The notes below the pieces were generated by a model. That model had not been told where the DNA came from, ran no database searches, and saw nothing but the letters and a program-made list of their open reading frames with translations. Below are positions 8,672-17,853 of a stretch of DNA of 64,000 nt, one piece after another. Source of the DNA: Bacillota bacterium (lineage in GTDB: Bacteria > Bacillota > Clostridia > Acetivibrionales > DSM-1351); assembly GCA_023416275.1 (NCBI GenBank), contig JAEZIB010000155.1, positions 7,305 through 71,304 on the forward strand. The letters run 5' to 3'. Within the stretch, counting starts at the first letter, position 1. The number at the start of each line of letters is the position of its first letter. A program made the position numbers and the translations under genes.

Positions 8672-9652
8672 CTAAACAAGTTTGTAGCATAATCTCTCTA
8701 GATAACCATTTCTTTGCCAATCATCTATTAATCTTTGTCCTAACAACATTAATTCCTGTATATTTTTATCACTAGCATCATCAATTGCGTCCTTTCCCAG
8801 TTGTTCAAGACTGGTTTGTATACGGTAATAATTATTCCGTTTTAATAAATGTCTCAATTGATAATCAACGGTATCACTCTCTCCATCAAATATAGTATCC
8901 AAAATTGGTTTAGCCCACTTTGCTAAACCCCAGTCTTTTGCTTTATCATATGGTATACTTTTAGACATCTCTCCAGTGCCTAAAGACACCATCATAATAT
9001 CATCTATGTCTTTATATATTACTTTAGCATCTGCAAATGCGCACATAGCAGGGTTATTTGCAAATACTCCACCGTCAATCAAGCTATAATACCCTTCGTT
9101 ATCATTATCGATTTCTAACTTAAAAGGCTCAAAGTATGTGGGCGCTGCAGAAGTAGCTCTTGCAACTTGCCACATATAAAAATCATGATTTCTCTCATTT
9201 TTGTTTTGCGCATGCCAACTCTTAAAAAAGAATGGTCTTCTAAGTCCTAATTCATAGGAAGGTATCAAAACATGAGTTAAACAATCTGATAGTCTCGAAG
9301 TACCTAAATACTTATTTAAAAGAGACTCTATACCTTTAGAACTGTACTTTTCATCAAATAAGCCATTAAAGGAAGTTATCCTGTGTAATATATCTGACGA
9401 AAAAATTTTTTTGCCATTTTCTATATACATATTTACAATATCTTGTGCGCTATATGCAGGAATATCTTGATTATTATTTGATGGCTTAGTTAGAAAAAGA
9501 GCTATTATGCCACCTGTTGAAGTACCAGAAATAACATCAAATAATTTGCATGTAGGTTTTGATGTCATTTCCTCTATTTTAGCTAGTACCATTGCAGGAA
9601 TTATTCCTCTGATTCCTCCGCCATCAATTGATAAAATTTTCACTTTATTCAC
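8672..9652 (-). CDS. Patatin-like phospholipase
   Basis: 326 residues. This is a predicted lipid acyl hydrolase with a Ser-Asp dyad. Visible motifs are the oxyanion-hole glycine loop DGGGIRG (residues 10-16), the nucleophile elbow GTSTGG (near residue 44) and the catalytic aspartate in DGGVFANNPA (near 194). The GTG start has AAGAGG 6 bp upstream. There is no signal peptide or membrane segment, so a cytosolic enzyme is likely. Its architecture resembles stand-alone bacterial patatins, including those used as CBASS effectors (CapV), but no CD-NTase or other defence gene is next to it. It interrupts the dprA-topA pair, which is often adjacent in Firmicutes, so it may be an insertion. Confidence 0.9.
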   Translation of the reverse strand: MNKVKILSIDGGGIRGIIPAMVLAKIEEMTSKPTCKLFDVISGTSTGGIIALFLTKPSNNNQDIPAYSAQDIVNMYIENGKKIFSSDILHRITSFNGLFDEKYSSKGIESLLNKYLGTSRLSDCLTHVLIPSYELGLRRPFFFKSWHAQNKNERNHDFYMWQVARATSAAPTYFEPFKLEIDNDNEGYYSLIDGGVFANNPAMCAFADAKVIYKDIDDIMMVSLGTGEMSKSIPYDKAKDWGLAKWAKPILDTIFDGESDTVDYQLRHLLKRNNYYRIQTSLEQLGKDAIDDASDKNIQELMLLGQRLIDDWQRNGYLERLCYKLV

Positions 9653-10007
9653 ATTGTACCTCTTAAAAAGATAATTTTGTCATTAATTTTACCATTAATG
9701 ACAATAATAAGAAAGATATTTTTAAAAATTATGATGATTTTTTTACAAAATACTGCATTTTTATTGACCGATAGTCAACATAATAACAATTTACATCTCA
9801 TCAGTTCCAATTTGTATTGGTATTTTACTATCTCAATTCAATATATGAAGTCTCATTTATAAAGTTGTATTTTTATTTTGATAGTTGAAATTTATAGTAG
9901 GGCTTTTGCTGAACGGATAAGAACAATAAATTGAAAATTATAAAGGTACAATTAAATGGTACAGCCTGTATTTAATCAAGAGTATCTATTTAACATTTTG
10001 AGCTTTG
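9653..10007. other. AT-rich intergenic gap, no gene seen
   Basis: 355 bp between dprA and the patatin gene (both minus strand). It presumably holds the patatin promoter. I see no convincing small gene, RNA or strong hairpin. Confidence 0.5.
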
Positions 10008-11132
10008 CTATAAGCACATTTCAAATATCTTACCTGGCTGTTGTGTAATAATACCTTTCATTTCTAACATAAATAAAAGATTATTAACTTCCTTTGCTGA
10101 AATATTGCTTCTTTCAATAATTTCATCAATTTGGTGGATTCCATTAGATATAATTTTTACTATACGAATTTCCTCAGTATTCAGACCTTTGAATATACTG
10201 AAATTTCTATTTCGACATGATTTAGATATATTATTTTTTGTTATATTATTATTAATTATTTCTCCATATTGGAATTCCTCCAAAATATCTTCAACATTTA
10301 TAACCATTTTAGCTCCGTCTTTAATCAGTTGATTTGTACCATTACTATATGCAGAATCTATATTTCCAGGCACAGCAAAAACCTCTCTTCCTTGTTCTAA
10401 AGCATAACTGACCGTAATTAGTGAGCCACTTCTTCTGGCAGCCTCTACGACCAATACTCCAGATGAAATACCACTGATTATTCTGTTTCTTGCAGGAAAA
10501 TTATGTTGAAGTGGCGGCATACCAGGTGGGTATTCAGATATGATTAAGCCTTCGGATTTGATTATATTTTCAAAGAGACCTTTATTTTCTGGTGGATATA
10601 TACTATCAAGCCCACAGCCTAAAACAGCTATAGTTTTGCCATTGGCATCTAGGCATCCTTCATGGGCGATCCTATCTATTCCCCTTGCTAGACCGCTGAC
10701 AATTTGAATACCTCGTAGTGCCAGTTGATATGATAGGGTTTTGGCAGAATGAGCACCATAATTTGTTGTTCTTCTTGAGCCTACAATTGCTATAGCAAAG
10801 TCATTGATTTGGAACTTACCCATATAATATAAAGCAATTGGCGGATCATATATTTGCTTGAGATTATTTGGATATCTTTCATCAAATATGTTTAGCAATT
10901 TTATATTATGTTTGACCATTAGGCTATAAATCACAGCTACTCGTTCTCTTTTCTGAACATCTAATATTTCCTTAATATTCTTAGCCGTTAAGAAATTTGT
11001 TTCTTTTAGCTCTTGTTCTGTCATAAAATATATAGTCCTTGGTACTTTATAAATCTGAAGAAGTGCCATTGCCTTAACAGCGCCTAGCCCTTGTAATGAG
11101 GACATCCAAATCCAATATTCTATTTCCTTCAT
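10008..11132 (-). CDS. dprA: DNA-processing protein DprA (Smf)
   Basis: 374 residues. DprA binds incoming single-stranded DNA and loads RecA during natural transformation, and is kept in many non-competent Firmicutes. There is an N-terminal helix-hairpin-helix region (MSSLQGLGAVKAMALLQ), a central Rossmann-like domain with GSRRTTNYGAHSAK, SGLARGIDRIAHEGCL and FPARNRIISGIS, and a C-terminal winged-helix (residues about 305-370). The ATG is preceded by the repeated leader element GGGGCGTAGGAGG. It lies downstream of comM, a second competence-associated gene. Confidence 0.96.
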   Translation of the reverse strand: MKEIEYWIWMSSLQGLGAVKAMALLQIYKVPRTIYFMTEQELKETNFLTAKNIKEILDVQKRERVAVIYSLMVKHNIKLLNIFDERYPNNLKQIYDPPIALYYMGKFQINDFAIAIVGSRRTTNYGAHSAKTLSYQLALRGIQIVSGLARGIDRIAHEGCLDANGKTIAVLGCGLDSIYPPENKGLFENIIKSEGLIISEYPPGMPPLQHNFPARNRIISGISSGVLVVEAARRSGSLITVSYALEQGREVFAVPGNIDSAYSNGTNQLIKDGAKMVINVEDILEEFQYGEIINNNITKNNISKSCRNRNFSIFKGLNTEEIRIVKIISNGIHQIDEIIERSNISAKEVNNLLFMLEMKGIITQQPGKIFEMCL

Positions 11133-11384
11133 ACTAACCTCCTACGCCCCTTCTTGGGTATAAAAATAATGTGAAACAATTGGTGGAGTATTTTTTACTG
11201 CACATTCTTTATATGAAACCCACACTAGCAAAAACCCACTTTGTGGGTTTTTGTTGCTCGAAAAAGCACAATGTTCGCACAGATTTTGTTTTCGAAGCTC
11301 GAAAAAGCACAATGTTCGTACAAACTTTGTTTTCGAGGCTCGAAAAAGCACAATGTTCGTACAAACTTTGTTTTCGAGCTGTTC
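11133..11384 (-). repeat. Full-length structured leader element with three tandem 41-bp hairpins (comM-dprA)
   Basis: Read on the minus strand it starts within 6 bp of the comM stop. It holds three tandem copies, period 41 bp (11256, 11297, 11338 on plus), of a nested hairpin with outer arms GCTCGAAAA / TTTTTCGAGC and an inner imperfect palindrome around GTTTGTACGAAC. Next comes a terminator-like hairpin (AAAACCCAC / GTGGGTTTTT, 11230-11254), a conserved TAGTGTGGG, and finally GGGGCGTAGGAGG just before the dprA ATG. The element therefore runs from stop codon to start codon. It is not a CRISPR array: the units are contiguous palindromes with no spacers. Confidence 0.8.
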
Positions 11385-12914
11385 TCACAATTTTATTCTG
11401 TCAAAGCTTCTATACTGTATTGCCTCGGCAATATGCTCAGATTTTATTGATTCAGCTTCATCCATGTCTGCAATTGTTCTTGCAACCTTCAGTATCCTAT
11501 TATGGGCTCGTGCACTAAGACCGAGCTTGTCGAATGCCTTCTTTAATAAATTTGAGGTATACCTGTCCAGTTCACAGTATTTTTTTATTAATGAAGGATA
11601 CAGTTCTGAATTTGAATAAATCCCTAAACCTCTGTATCTATCAAGTTGTATATTCCTAGCTCTATTTACTCTTTCACGAATAACTGCAGAAGATTCTTCT
11701 GTTTCTTTTTTTGCCAAATCATCATATTTTACAGGATGCACCTCTGCATGAATATCAATTCTATCTAAAAGGGGTTGACTTAGCTTACCAAAATATTGTT
11801 GAACCATCTTGGGCGTACAATTACATTTTTTAGAAGGCTCTAAATAATAGCCGCATTTACATGGATTTGCAGCACATATTAATGTTGTTTTTGTTGGAAA
11901 TGTAATACTGCTGTTTAACCTTGATATACATATTTCACCATCCTCTAAAGGCTGTCGCAATACCTCAATAGCTTCCTTGCTAAACTCAGGAAACTCGTCT
12001 AGAAATAAAACCCCATAATGTGCCAGAGTAACCTCTCCTGGCTTAATATGCTTCCCACCACCCACTAGCGATATATCTGATATAGTATGATGGGGACTTC
12101 TAAAGGGTCTCGTTGTAATTAAAGAGGTCTTTTGAGGCAGCAGCCCTGAAACACTATATATTTTTGTTATTTCAAGTGCCTCTTCAAAGGTCATCTTGGG
12201 TAGTATTGTGGGAAGCCTCTTTGCAAGCATGGTTTTTCCACTTCCTGGTGCTCCAATCATTAACAGATTATGTGCTCCGCAAGCTGCAACTTCCATTGCT
12301 CTCTTAACACTGGCCTGTCCTTTTACATCACAAAAATCTATAGAAGCATTAATACTATTAATAAAAAGACTGTCAATATCCACAGTATATGGAGTTATTA
12401 GCTCTTCTCCGTTTAGATGCATAATAATAGACATAAGTGTTTTAACAGGTAAAATATTTACATCTTTAATTACAGCTGCTTCATCAGCATTTGATTCAGG
12501 AACAAATATGTTTTTTATTCCATTAGCAGCAGCACAGCTTGCCATTGAAAGTATACCTGCAACAGCTTTAATCCCTCCATCTAAAGAAAGCTCCCCCAAA
12601 AACATATAGTTATCCAATTGGTTATTGACTATCGTCTCAGATGCAGTCAAAATCCCTATAGCAATTGATACATCATAAACTGACCCCTCCTTTCTCAGAT
12701 TTGCAGGAGCTAAATTTATTGTTATTCTCCTTATCGGAAATTCAACTCCACTATTTTTAATGGCAGCTCGTACCCTCTCACGTGATTCTCTGACGGCAGT
12801 ATCTCCCAGGCCTACAATATCAAAGACTGGTATTCCGTTACTGATATCTGTTTCTACAGAAACTATTCGTCCGTCAATTCCCATTAACGCACAACTGTTA
12901 ATTTTTGATACCAT
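11385..12914 (-). CDS. comM: Mg-chelatase-like AAA+ ATPase, ComM/YifB family
   Basis: 509 residues. ComM-type helicases extend heteroduplex during natural transformation; in Firmicutes the gene is usually annotated YifB and sits beside dprA, as here. An N-terminal Lon-like fold domain (MVSKINSCALMGIDGRIVSVE) is followed by the AAA+ core: Walker A GAPGSGKTMLAKRLP (near residue 217), Walker B GVLFLDEFPEF, and a cysteine cluster (CAANPCKCGYYLEPSKKCNC). The C-terminal Mg_chelatase_C domain contains LSARAHNRILKVARTIADM. Intact and of normal length. Confidence 0.96.
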   Translation of the reverse strand: MVSKINSCALMGIDGRIVSVETDISNGIPVFDIVGLGDTAVRESRERVRAAIKNSGVEFPIRRITINLAPANLRKEGSVYDVSIAIGILTASETIVNNQLDNYMFLGELSLDGGIKAVAGILSMASCAAANGIKNIFVPESNADEAAVIKDVNILPVKTLMSIIMHLNGEELITPYTVDIDSLFINSINASIDFCDVKGQASVKRAMEVAACGAHNLLMIGAPGSGKTMLAKRLPTILPKMTFEEALEITKIYSVSGLLPQKTSLITTRPFRSPHHTISDISLVGGGKHIKPGEVTLAHYGVLFLDEFPEFSKEAIEVLRQPLEDGEICISRLNSSITFPTKTTLICAANPCKCGYYLEPSKKCNCTPKMVQQYFGKLSQPLLDRIDIHAEVHPVKYDDLAKKETEESSAVIRERVNRARNIQLDRYRGLGIYSNSELYPSLIKKYCELDRYTSNLLKKAFDKLGLSARAHNRILKVARTIADMDEAESIKSEHIAEAIQYRSFDRIKL

Positions 12915-12941
12915 TTAATATCCTCTTTTCATTTATTATTG

Positions 12942-13058
12942 ACTCAACTTTTCCATATAAAAGTCTATTGGTGCTCAAACTTATCAATGGTTTGTTGCAT
13001 TTATCTTTTTATTTGATAGAGCTCCTACACTTACATTTTTAAACTGTAAAAGTTGAGT
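12942..13058. repeat. MITE-like inverted-repeat element (117 bp), reference copy
   Basis: Ends are ACTCAACTTTT and AAAAGTTGAGT (11-bp perfect inverted repeat), flanked on both sides by TATTG, a possible 5-bp target duplication. The interior has CTTATCAATGGTTTGTTGC, which recurs in other copies (40815, 47976, 55454). No coding capacity. The ends and flanking duplication suggest a non-autonomous transposon-like repeat. Confidence 0.75.
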
Positions 13059-13853
13059 TATTGAGATAATCTAATATTAAGAAATTTTAACTTGATATGA
13101 TAAAAGACAGATTTACATAGATAGGCTATATTAAATAATTTTTAGTTTGAGCAAACTTTGCTTAATTGATAAATGAATTATAAAAAATAGAAAGATAACT
13201 ATAAGATAGGATAAATATATCAATCACCAATTGATGCTTTGCACCGAATATGCAGACACCCACTGCATCTAACATCATTAGCAATCCTTTGTTTCATCAC
13301 TGCATTTAGGACAATTTGAAATGAAAATTCATATTTTATGTGTAAATTAAAGCATTTCTTGTACATCAATTTATCTAGTTTTTAACATGAATTTCACGAA
13401 AGCAAGAGGATATAAAACAATATAAAATCCAAGTAATTTGAATAAGAAAATATGCTCATACGTTTGATTACCAGCAATTAACTATATAAATTGAGCTGGT
13501 AATATAAAACAATTAGTTATTAAGGTGTATGAACTGATATAGATAAAATTTCTTTTCAGTAAAGATCATTATTATTATTCTTAGTACTTTGAAATAATAT
13601 TGAAGAAAACAGCTAGAAATAGACAAAATTCAATAGGTAAAAATAGATTTTTTAACACAATATGGATTATATCATAAAATAATTTAAAAATCACCTGTTT
13701 TTACATAAAATAATAAAAAGCTGCAAGCAAGAAGCATGCTCTTTTTAACAGTTTTATTCTAACACATCTTTAAAGTCACTTTTGGTTTTTGTGGCTAAAC
13801 CTTCATTTGTCAGTACCGCTGACGACAAAATATTACACCCTCTAATAAGCACA
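13059..13853. other. Long AT-rich gap, no gene seen
   Basis: About 800 bp between comM and nrdR. It contains one modest inverted repeat (ATTACCAGC / GCTGGTAAT, 13468-13503) and scattered short palindromes. I find no open frame with a ribosome site and no RNA gene I recognise. Confidence 0.5.
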
Positions 13854-13880
13854 CAAAAAAGCCCATCTTAAGCAGGCTGT
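13854..13880 (-). terminator. Probable terminator after nrdR
   Basis: On the minus strand AGCC...GGGCT is followed by TTTTTTG, 30-55 bp past the nrdR stop. The stem is short, so this is moderate evidence. Confidence 0.5.
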
Positions 13881-13909
13881 ATAGAACTCTTATGCAATTT
13901 GCTTTACCC

Positions 13910-14380
13910 TTATTCTTTGTCCTTTTTGTCGTCTCTCAATAAATTTTTCAATTCATCCATAAAAGTATTTATATCTTTAAATTGTCTATAAACCGAAGCA
14001 AACCTGACATATGCAACTTCGTCCATGGTCTTCAGCTTTGACATTACCATTTCCCCTATATATTCAGTAGTCACTTCTCTTTGCAAGGAATTATGTAACT
14101 GCGTCTCAATACCTTCTACCATTTTTTCCAAATCATTTATAGATATAGGCCTCTTTTCACATGCCCTTAATAATCCATTCATAAGCTTTTCTCTATCAAA
14201 AGGCTGTCTTGACCTATCTTTTTTTATTACCATTAATGGCAAACTCTCAACCTTTTCATATGTAGTAAATCTTTTAGCGCATTTTGTGCACTCTCTTCTT
14301 CTTCGAATAGCAGAACCTTCATCTGTAGGCCTTGAATCAATAACCTTGTCCTCAATAAAACCACAAAATGGACACTTCAT
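13910..14380 (-). CDS. nrdR: Transcriptional repressor NrdR
   Basis: 156 residues from the ATG at 14380, which has GGAGG 6 bp upstream; the longer frame to 14404 has no better ribosome site. NrdR senses (d)ATP and represses ribonucleotide reductase genes. It shows the N-terminal zinc ribbon CPFCG...[20 protein letters not shown] and then the ATP-cone domain (residues about 49-139, [20 protein letters not shown]). Its place after sigG is common in Clostridia. Confidence 0.97.
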   Translation of the reverse strand: MKCPFCGFIEDKVIDSRPTDEGSAIRRRRECTKCAKRFTTYEKVESLPLMVIKKDRSRQPFDREKLMNGLLRACEKRPISINDLEKMVEGIETQLHNSLQREVTTEYIGEMVMSKLKTMDEVAYVRFASVYRQFKDINTFMDELKNLLRDDKKDKE

Positions 14381-14507
14381 TTTAACCTCCACATTTTCCT
14401 GCAACCATATAATTTATATGGAAACAGGGTAAATTTTCATAAACTCATTTTACCTCATATAAGAAGCTTTGTACACCTTCATTTACACATAATTTAAAAT
14501 AAATGGA

Positions 14508-14558
14508 ATATGCTCCTTTTGCAGTAGAACAAGCTATCTATTACATTAAGGAGCATAT
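14508..14558. repeat. 11-bp inverted repeat between sigG and nrdR
   Basis: ATATGCTCCTT (14508-14518) and AAGGAGCATAT (14548-14558) pair perfectly around a 29-nt loop. It could end sigG transcripts or be a palindromic operator near nrdR; there is no strong poly-T on either side. Confidence 0.45.
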
Positions 14559-14594
14559 TAAAACATACCATATTCTTTTTTCAGTGTTTTTATG

Positions 14595-15368
14595 TTATAT
14601 ATATTTCTTCATATGCATTAATGCTGTCTTTTCCAATCTTGATACCTGTGCTTGTGAAATACCGATTTCATCAGCAACCTCCATCTGCGTTCTTCCATCG
14701 AAAAACCTCAAATTTAAAATTAGCTTTTCTCTATCGTTTAATTTTCTCATTGCTTCTTTTAAGGTTATAGTCTCAAGCCAGTTTTCGTCAATGTTTTTCT
14801 CATCCTTAACTTGATCCATTACAAAAATTGCATCTCCACCATCATGGTATACTGATTCAAAAAGTGATATTGGGTCTTGAATCGCATCTAGAGCAAATAC
14901 TACATCCTCCTTTGGCAACTGAAGCTCCTCTGCTAATTGAGCAATTGTAGGCTCTTTTGAGTTTTTTGTTGTAAGTCTTTCCTTAGCCTGCAAAGCTTTA
15001 TAAGCAATATCTCTTAGTGAGCGGCTTACTCTGATGGAATTATTGTCTCTTAAATATCTGCGAATTTCTCCAATTATCATGGGTACTGCATAGGTAGAGA
15101 ACTTTACATTGTGTGATACGTCGAAGTTATCTATTGCTTTAATTAATCCAATGCATCCCACTTGAAATAAATCATCTACATACTCTCCCCTGTTATTAAA
15201 TCTCTGAATCACGCTCAATACAAGGCGAAGATTTCCCTTTATAAACTCATCTCTTGCCGAATTATCGCCCTTATGCATTCTTTCAAAAAGTACTTTTTTC
15301 TGTTCATTTGTCAAAACAGGAAGTTTTGAAGTATTAACACCACATATTTCAACTTTATTGATAAGCAT
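14595..15368 (-). CDS. sigG: RNA polymerase sporulation sigma factor SigG (forespore)
   Basis: 257 residues from the ATG at 15368 (GGGAGG 7-9 bp upstream); B. subtilis SigG is 260. It directs late forespore transcription. The N-terminus (MLINKVEICGVNTSKLPVL) is the characteristic SigG start. Region 2 (GNLRLVLSVIQRFNNRGEYVDDLFQVGCIGLIKAID) and region 4 (DREKLILNLRFFDGRTQMEVADEIGISQAQVSRLEK) are complete. It follows sigE by about 130 bp, the conserved spoIIGA-sigE-sigG arrangement. Confidence 0.97.
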   Translation of the reverse strand: MLINKVEICGVNTSKLPVLTNEQKKVLFERMHKGDNSARDEFIKGNLRLVLSVIQRFNNRGEYVDDLFQVGCIGLIKAIDNFDVSHNVKFSTYAVPMIIGEIRRYLRDNNSIRVSRSLRDIAYKALQAKERLTTKNSKEPTIAQLAEELQLPKEDVVFALDAIQDPISLFESVYHDGGDAIFVMDQVKDEKNIDENWLETITLKEAMRKLNDREKLILNLRFFDGRTQMEVADEIGISQAQVSRLEKTALMHMKKYI

Positions 15369-15501
15369 ATAAAAACCTCCCGAGCTATAATAACTTTGTA
15401 ATATCATTATTGCCCTAGAGGTTTATTTTATACTGTTAAATCAATTAAATATTTTTCTTAAACACCTTGACAAACCTGCATCTTAAGCCTAAGACAGTTA
15501 T

Positions 15502-16233
15502 TTAAGTCATTCTGCTGATTTCCTTTTTTAACCTGCTTATTATCCTTTTTTCTAATCTTGATATGTAAGATTGTGATATCCCCAGCATATCTGCCACCTC
15601 TTTTTGAGTCTTTTCCACCTCATTAGAAAGCCCAAATCGCAACTCCATTATCCGCTTCTCTCTTGATGACAATTTTTTCATAGCCATATTAAGTAATTCT
15701 TTATCAACTTCTTCTTCAAGACTTCTATGAATAAGATCATTTTCAGTACCTAAAATATCTGACAAAAGCAATTCATTTCCATCCCAGTCAATATTTAAAG
15801 GCTCGTCAATTGAAATTTCAGACTTAACTCTATTATTTCTCCTCAGGTACATTAGTATTTCATTTTCGATACATCTTGATGCATAAGTTGCAAGTTTAAT
15901 ATTTTTTGAAGGATTAAAGGTATTTATTGCTTTAATTAAACCAATAGTTCCAATTGATACCAAATCCTCAACACCTACACCTGTATTTTCAAATTTTCTT
16001 GCGATATATACTACTAATCTTAAATTTCTTTCTATCAGAATACTTTTAACAGCGTAATCGCTCTGTTCAAGCTTTTGCAGCAAGTAGGTTTCTTCATCCA
16101 AAGTCAAGGGAGGTGGTAATGCCTCACTACCTCCAATGTAGTGAACCGGAAAAAAACCTCCTAGTTTAAATTTCCTCAAAATATTCTCATACTTAATAAG
16201 AATAAACATCTTTATCTTAACTAAAAATTTCAT
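15502..16233 (-). CDS. sigE: RNA polymerase sporulation sigma factor SigE (mother cell), pro-form
   Basis: 243 residues from the ATG at 16233. SigE is made as an inactive membrane-bound precursor that SpoIIGA cleaves after asymmetric division. The amphipathic pro-sequence ([22 protein letters not shown]) precedes the [13 protein letters not shown] cleavage-region motif. Region 2 ([34 protein letters not shown]) and region 4 ([33 protein letters not shown]) follow. The extended frame to 16296 lacks a suitable ribosome site; the chosen ATG has AGGGAGAACAGGA upstream. Confidence 0.97.
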   Translation of the reverse strand: MKFLVKIKMFILIKYENILRKFKLGGFFPVHYIGGSEALPPPLTLDEETYLLQKLEQSDYAVKSILIERNLRLVVYIARKFENTGVGVEDLVSIGTIGLIKAINTFNPSKNIKLATYASRCIENEILMYLRRNNRVKSEISIDEPLNIDWDGNELLLSDILGTENDLIHRSLEEEVDKELLNMAMKKLSSREKRIMELRFGLSNEVEKTQKEVADMLGISQSYISRLEKRIISRLKKEISRMT

Positions 16234-16332
16234 TTCCTGTTCTCCCTTCTGATTTTGAACTAACTTATATGTATTCGGGGTAAAATAATCCTCCACTGTA
16301 CATATATCCTGTTAACATTAAATTGATATCTG

Positions 16333-17244
16333 TCATGCAACAAGCTCCGGACCAAGCAATGCCTTATACTTTTCATTTCTTGACAATGACCTGTTATATA
16401 TTCCTACAATAACATTTTTTATGCCTCTTTTATCGTCCTCGCCACCTATCTCTATAAAATCTGGTTTGAAACCAATTAGCATACCATTTTCTTTTCCCAG
16501 TGAACAAAATGGAATCAGCCTGAATCTCGAAAACCATTTTGACTTAGATATTATTGTTGTCACATAATTCAGATCATCTTCTTGAGCTCCATCAAATATA
16601 CTCTTAATTTCTTGAGGCAAAAGCTCTTTTAAAGCTTTAAATTCAACTACCATAACAGGTATATTAGTAAGAGGATCTCGTAACGAATTACCAGTATCTA
16701 CTAACGCCGACAAATCAATTGCTCTATTATCAAAGGATATTTTAACAGGCACCAGCAAATTTTCCTTTGTTAGTCTGCTCTGAATAACCTCCAAAAATAT
16801 CTTTACTATTATTCCAACTGTAATAATAGAAAATACCAGCATACTCCATTGCGATTGTCCAAAAACGCATACAATTCCATTTCTCACAAAACCGCCCTGA
16901 TGTCCGAAAAACAGAAATGCAAATGCAGCTCCTGCGAAAATAAATGTTGAAATGTAGAATATAGCTAAAGTTCTAATAAACTGCAACACCTTACGAGGCG
17001 AGAACGTTATAGCTACTATAAACATAGAAAGCAGTATTTTAGCAATAGTCGTGTAGTATACTTCTAAGTCAGGCTGCAGAATTATAAATCCCACATATAG
17101 AGCTCCGATAATAGACCCAGCTAATAAACGTAAGGTGCTCACCCTTAACCTTGAAAGTTTTGCCGTTACTAATAATATTAGAAAATTAATAACGAAATTT
17201 TCTAAAACAAGAACATCCCAATAAACCTCCAAATAAGTCCCCAC
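16333..17244 (-). CDS. spoIIGA: Sigma-E processing peptidase SpoIIGA
   Basis: 303 residues. This is a membrane-embedded aspartic protease of the spore septum that processes pro-SigE. Five hydrophobic segments fill roughly residues 10-160. A cytosolic domain follows with the catalytic motif ALVDTGNSLRDPLT (Asp near residue 183). It lies directly upstream of its substrate gene sigE (99 bp from the sigE start). The GTG at 17244 is the best in-frame start; the ribosome site is not strong. Confidence 0.95.
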   Translation of the reverse strand: MGTYLEVYWDVLVLENFVINFLILLVTAKLSRLRVSTLRLLAGSIIGALYVGFIILQPDLEVYYTTIAKILLSMFIVAITFSPRKVLQFIRTLAIFYISTFIFAGAAFAFLFFGHQGGFVRNGIVCVFGQSQWSMLVFSIITVGIIVKIFLEVIQSRLTKENLLVPVKISFDNRAIDLSALVDTGNSLRDPLTNIPVMVVEFKALKELLPQEIKSIFDGAQEDDLNYVTTIISKSKWFSRFRLIPFCSLGKENGMLIGFKPDFIEIGGEDDKRGIKNVIVGIYNRSLSRNEKYKALLGPELVA

Positions 17245-17853
17245 TGTGCATACCCCGCAAATTGTTAAAATAGATTGTACAATACTTTAGTTACTATATT
17301 ACTATTATTCAAACTTTTCTAATTTTATGCTTGTAAACTATGTCTTTGTGCTTCTATTTTGCAAGCTTTAAATTTATTTAACTATGAACTATATACTCAA
17401 CTTTCCATTGATAAGTCAAACACCTGCAATTTTTAACTGAGAAAGTTGAGTTATTTACTTGTATGCAGTAATCCTGTATCACATATGTAATACATTTGTT
17501 ATGGCATATTTAGATTATACTTAGCGTGCTAACAGAAGTTTGTCAAAATGAAATGTAGAAAAAGAAATATCGTATGACAAAATAGCATTGCATGTGACTA
17601 AACAGTGCAAATTGGTTAACTATTATTGCATATGGCTATTTTAAAACATATTATGCTGATAATAGCAGTCAAGGTATGAGTTTTTTCCAATAAAACAGGG
17701 ACCTAACAGAAATAAAATTCTATATAAGTCCCATATTCTCTAAATAATATTTATTTAATTTGTTAATATATCTATTTTTATAGCCAATAGTTATTACCCT
17801 TTTGTATTCTTCTTTAGTCTTTTAAAGCTTATAACTCTTGGTATAAAATGATA
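17245..17853. other. spoIIGA-ftsZ intergenic region with a short MITE copy
   Basis: About 600 bp. At 17395-17451 is a 57-bp internally shortened copy of the ACTCAACTTT element (ACTCAACTTTC / GAAAGTTGAGT, with CCATTGATAAG inside). The rest is AT-rich and should carry the spoIIGA-sigE promoter; I see no clear Spo0A box and no gene. Confidence 0.55.
17395..17451. repeat. MITE-like inverted-repeat element, short copy
   Basis: Perfect 11-bp ends ACTCAACTTTC and GAAAGTTGAGT enclose 35 bp that keep the CATTGATAAG core. The flanks (TATAT / TATTT) are only partly matching as a target duplication. Confidence 0.7.

Noticed and set aside
8672..9652. A complete CBASS defence system
   Set aside because: Only the patatin-like protein is present; the neighbours are dprA and topA.
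11256..11379. Possible CRISPR array
   Set aside because: The units are contiguous 41-bp palindromes with no unique spacers, and no cas genes are near.
11142..11619. Overlapping open frames with repeated KKHNVRTNFVFE-like peptides
   Set aside because: They are translations of the 41-bp hairpin repeats on both strands, with no ribosome site or homology.
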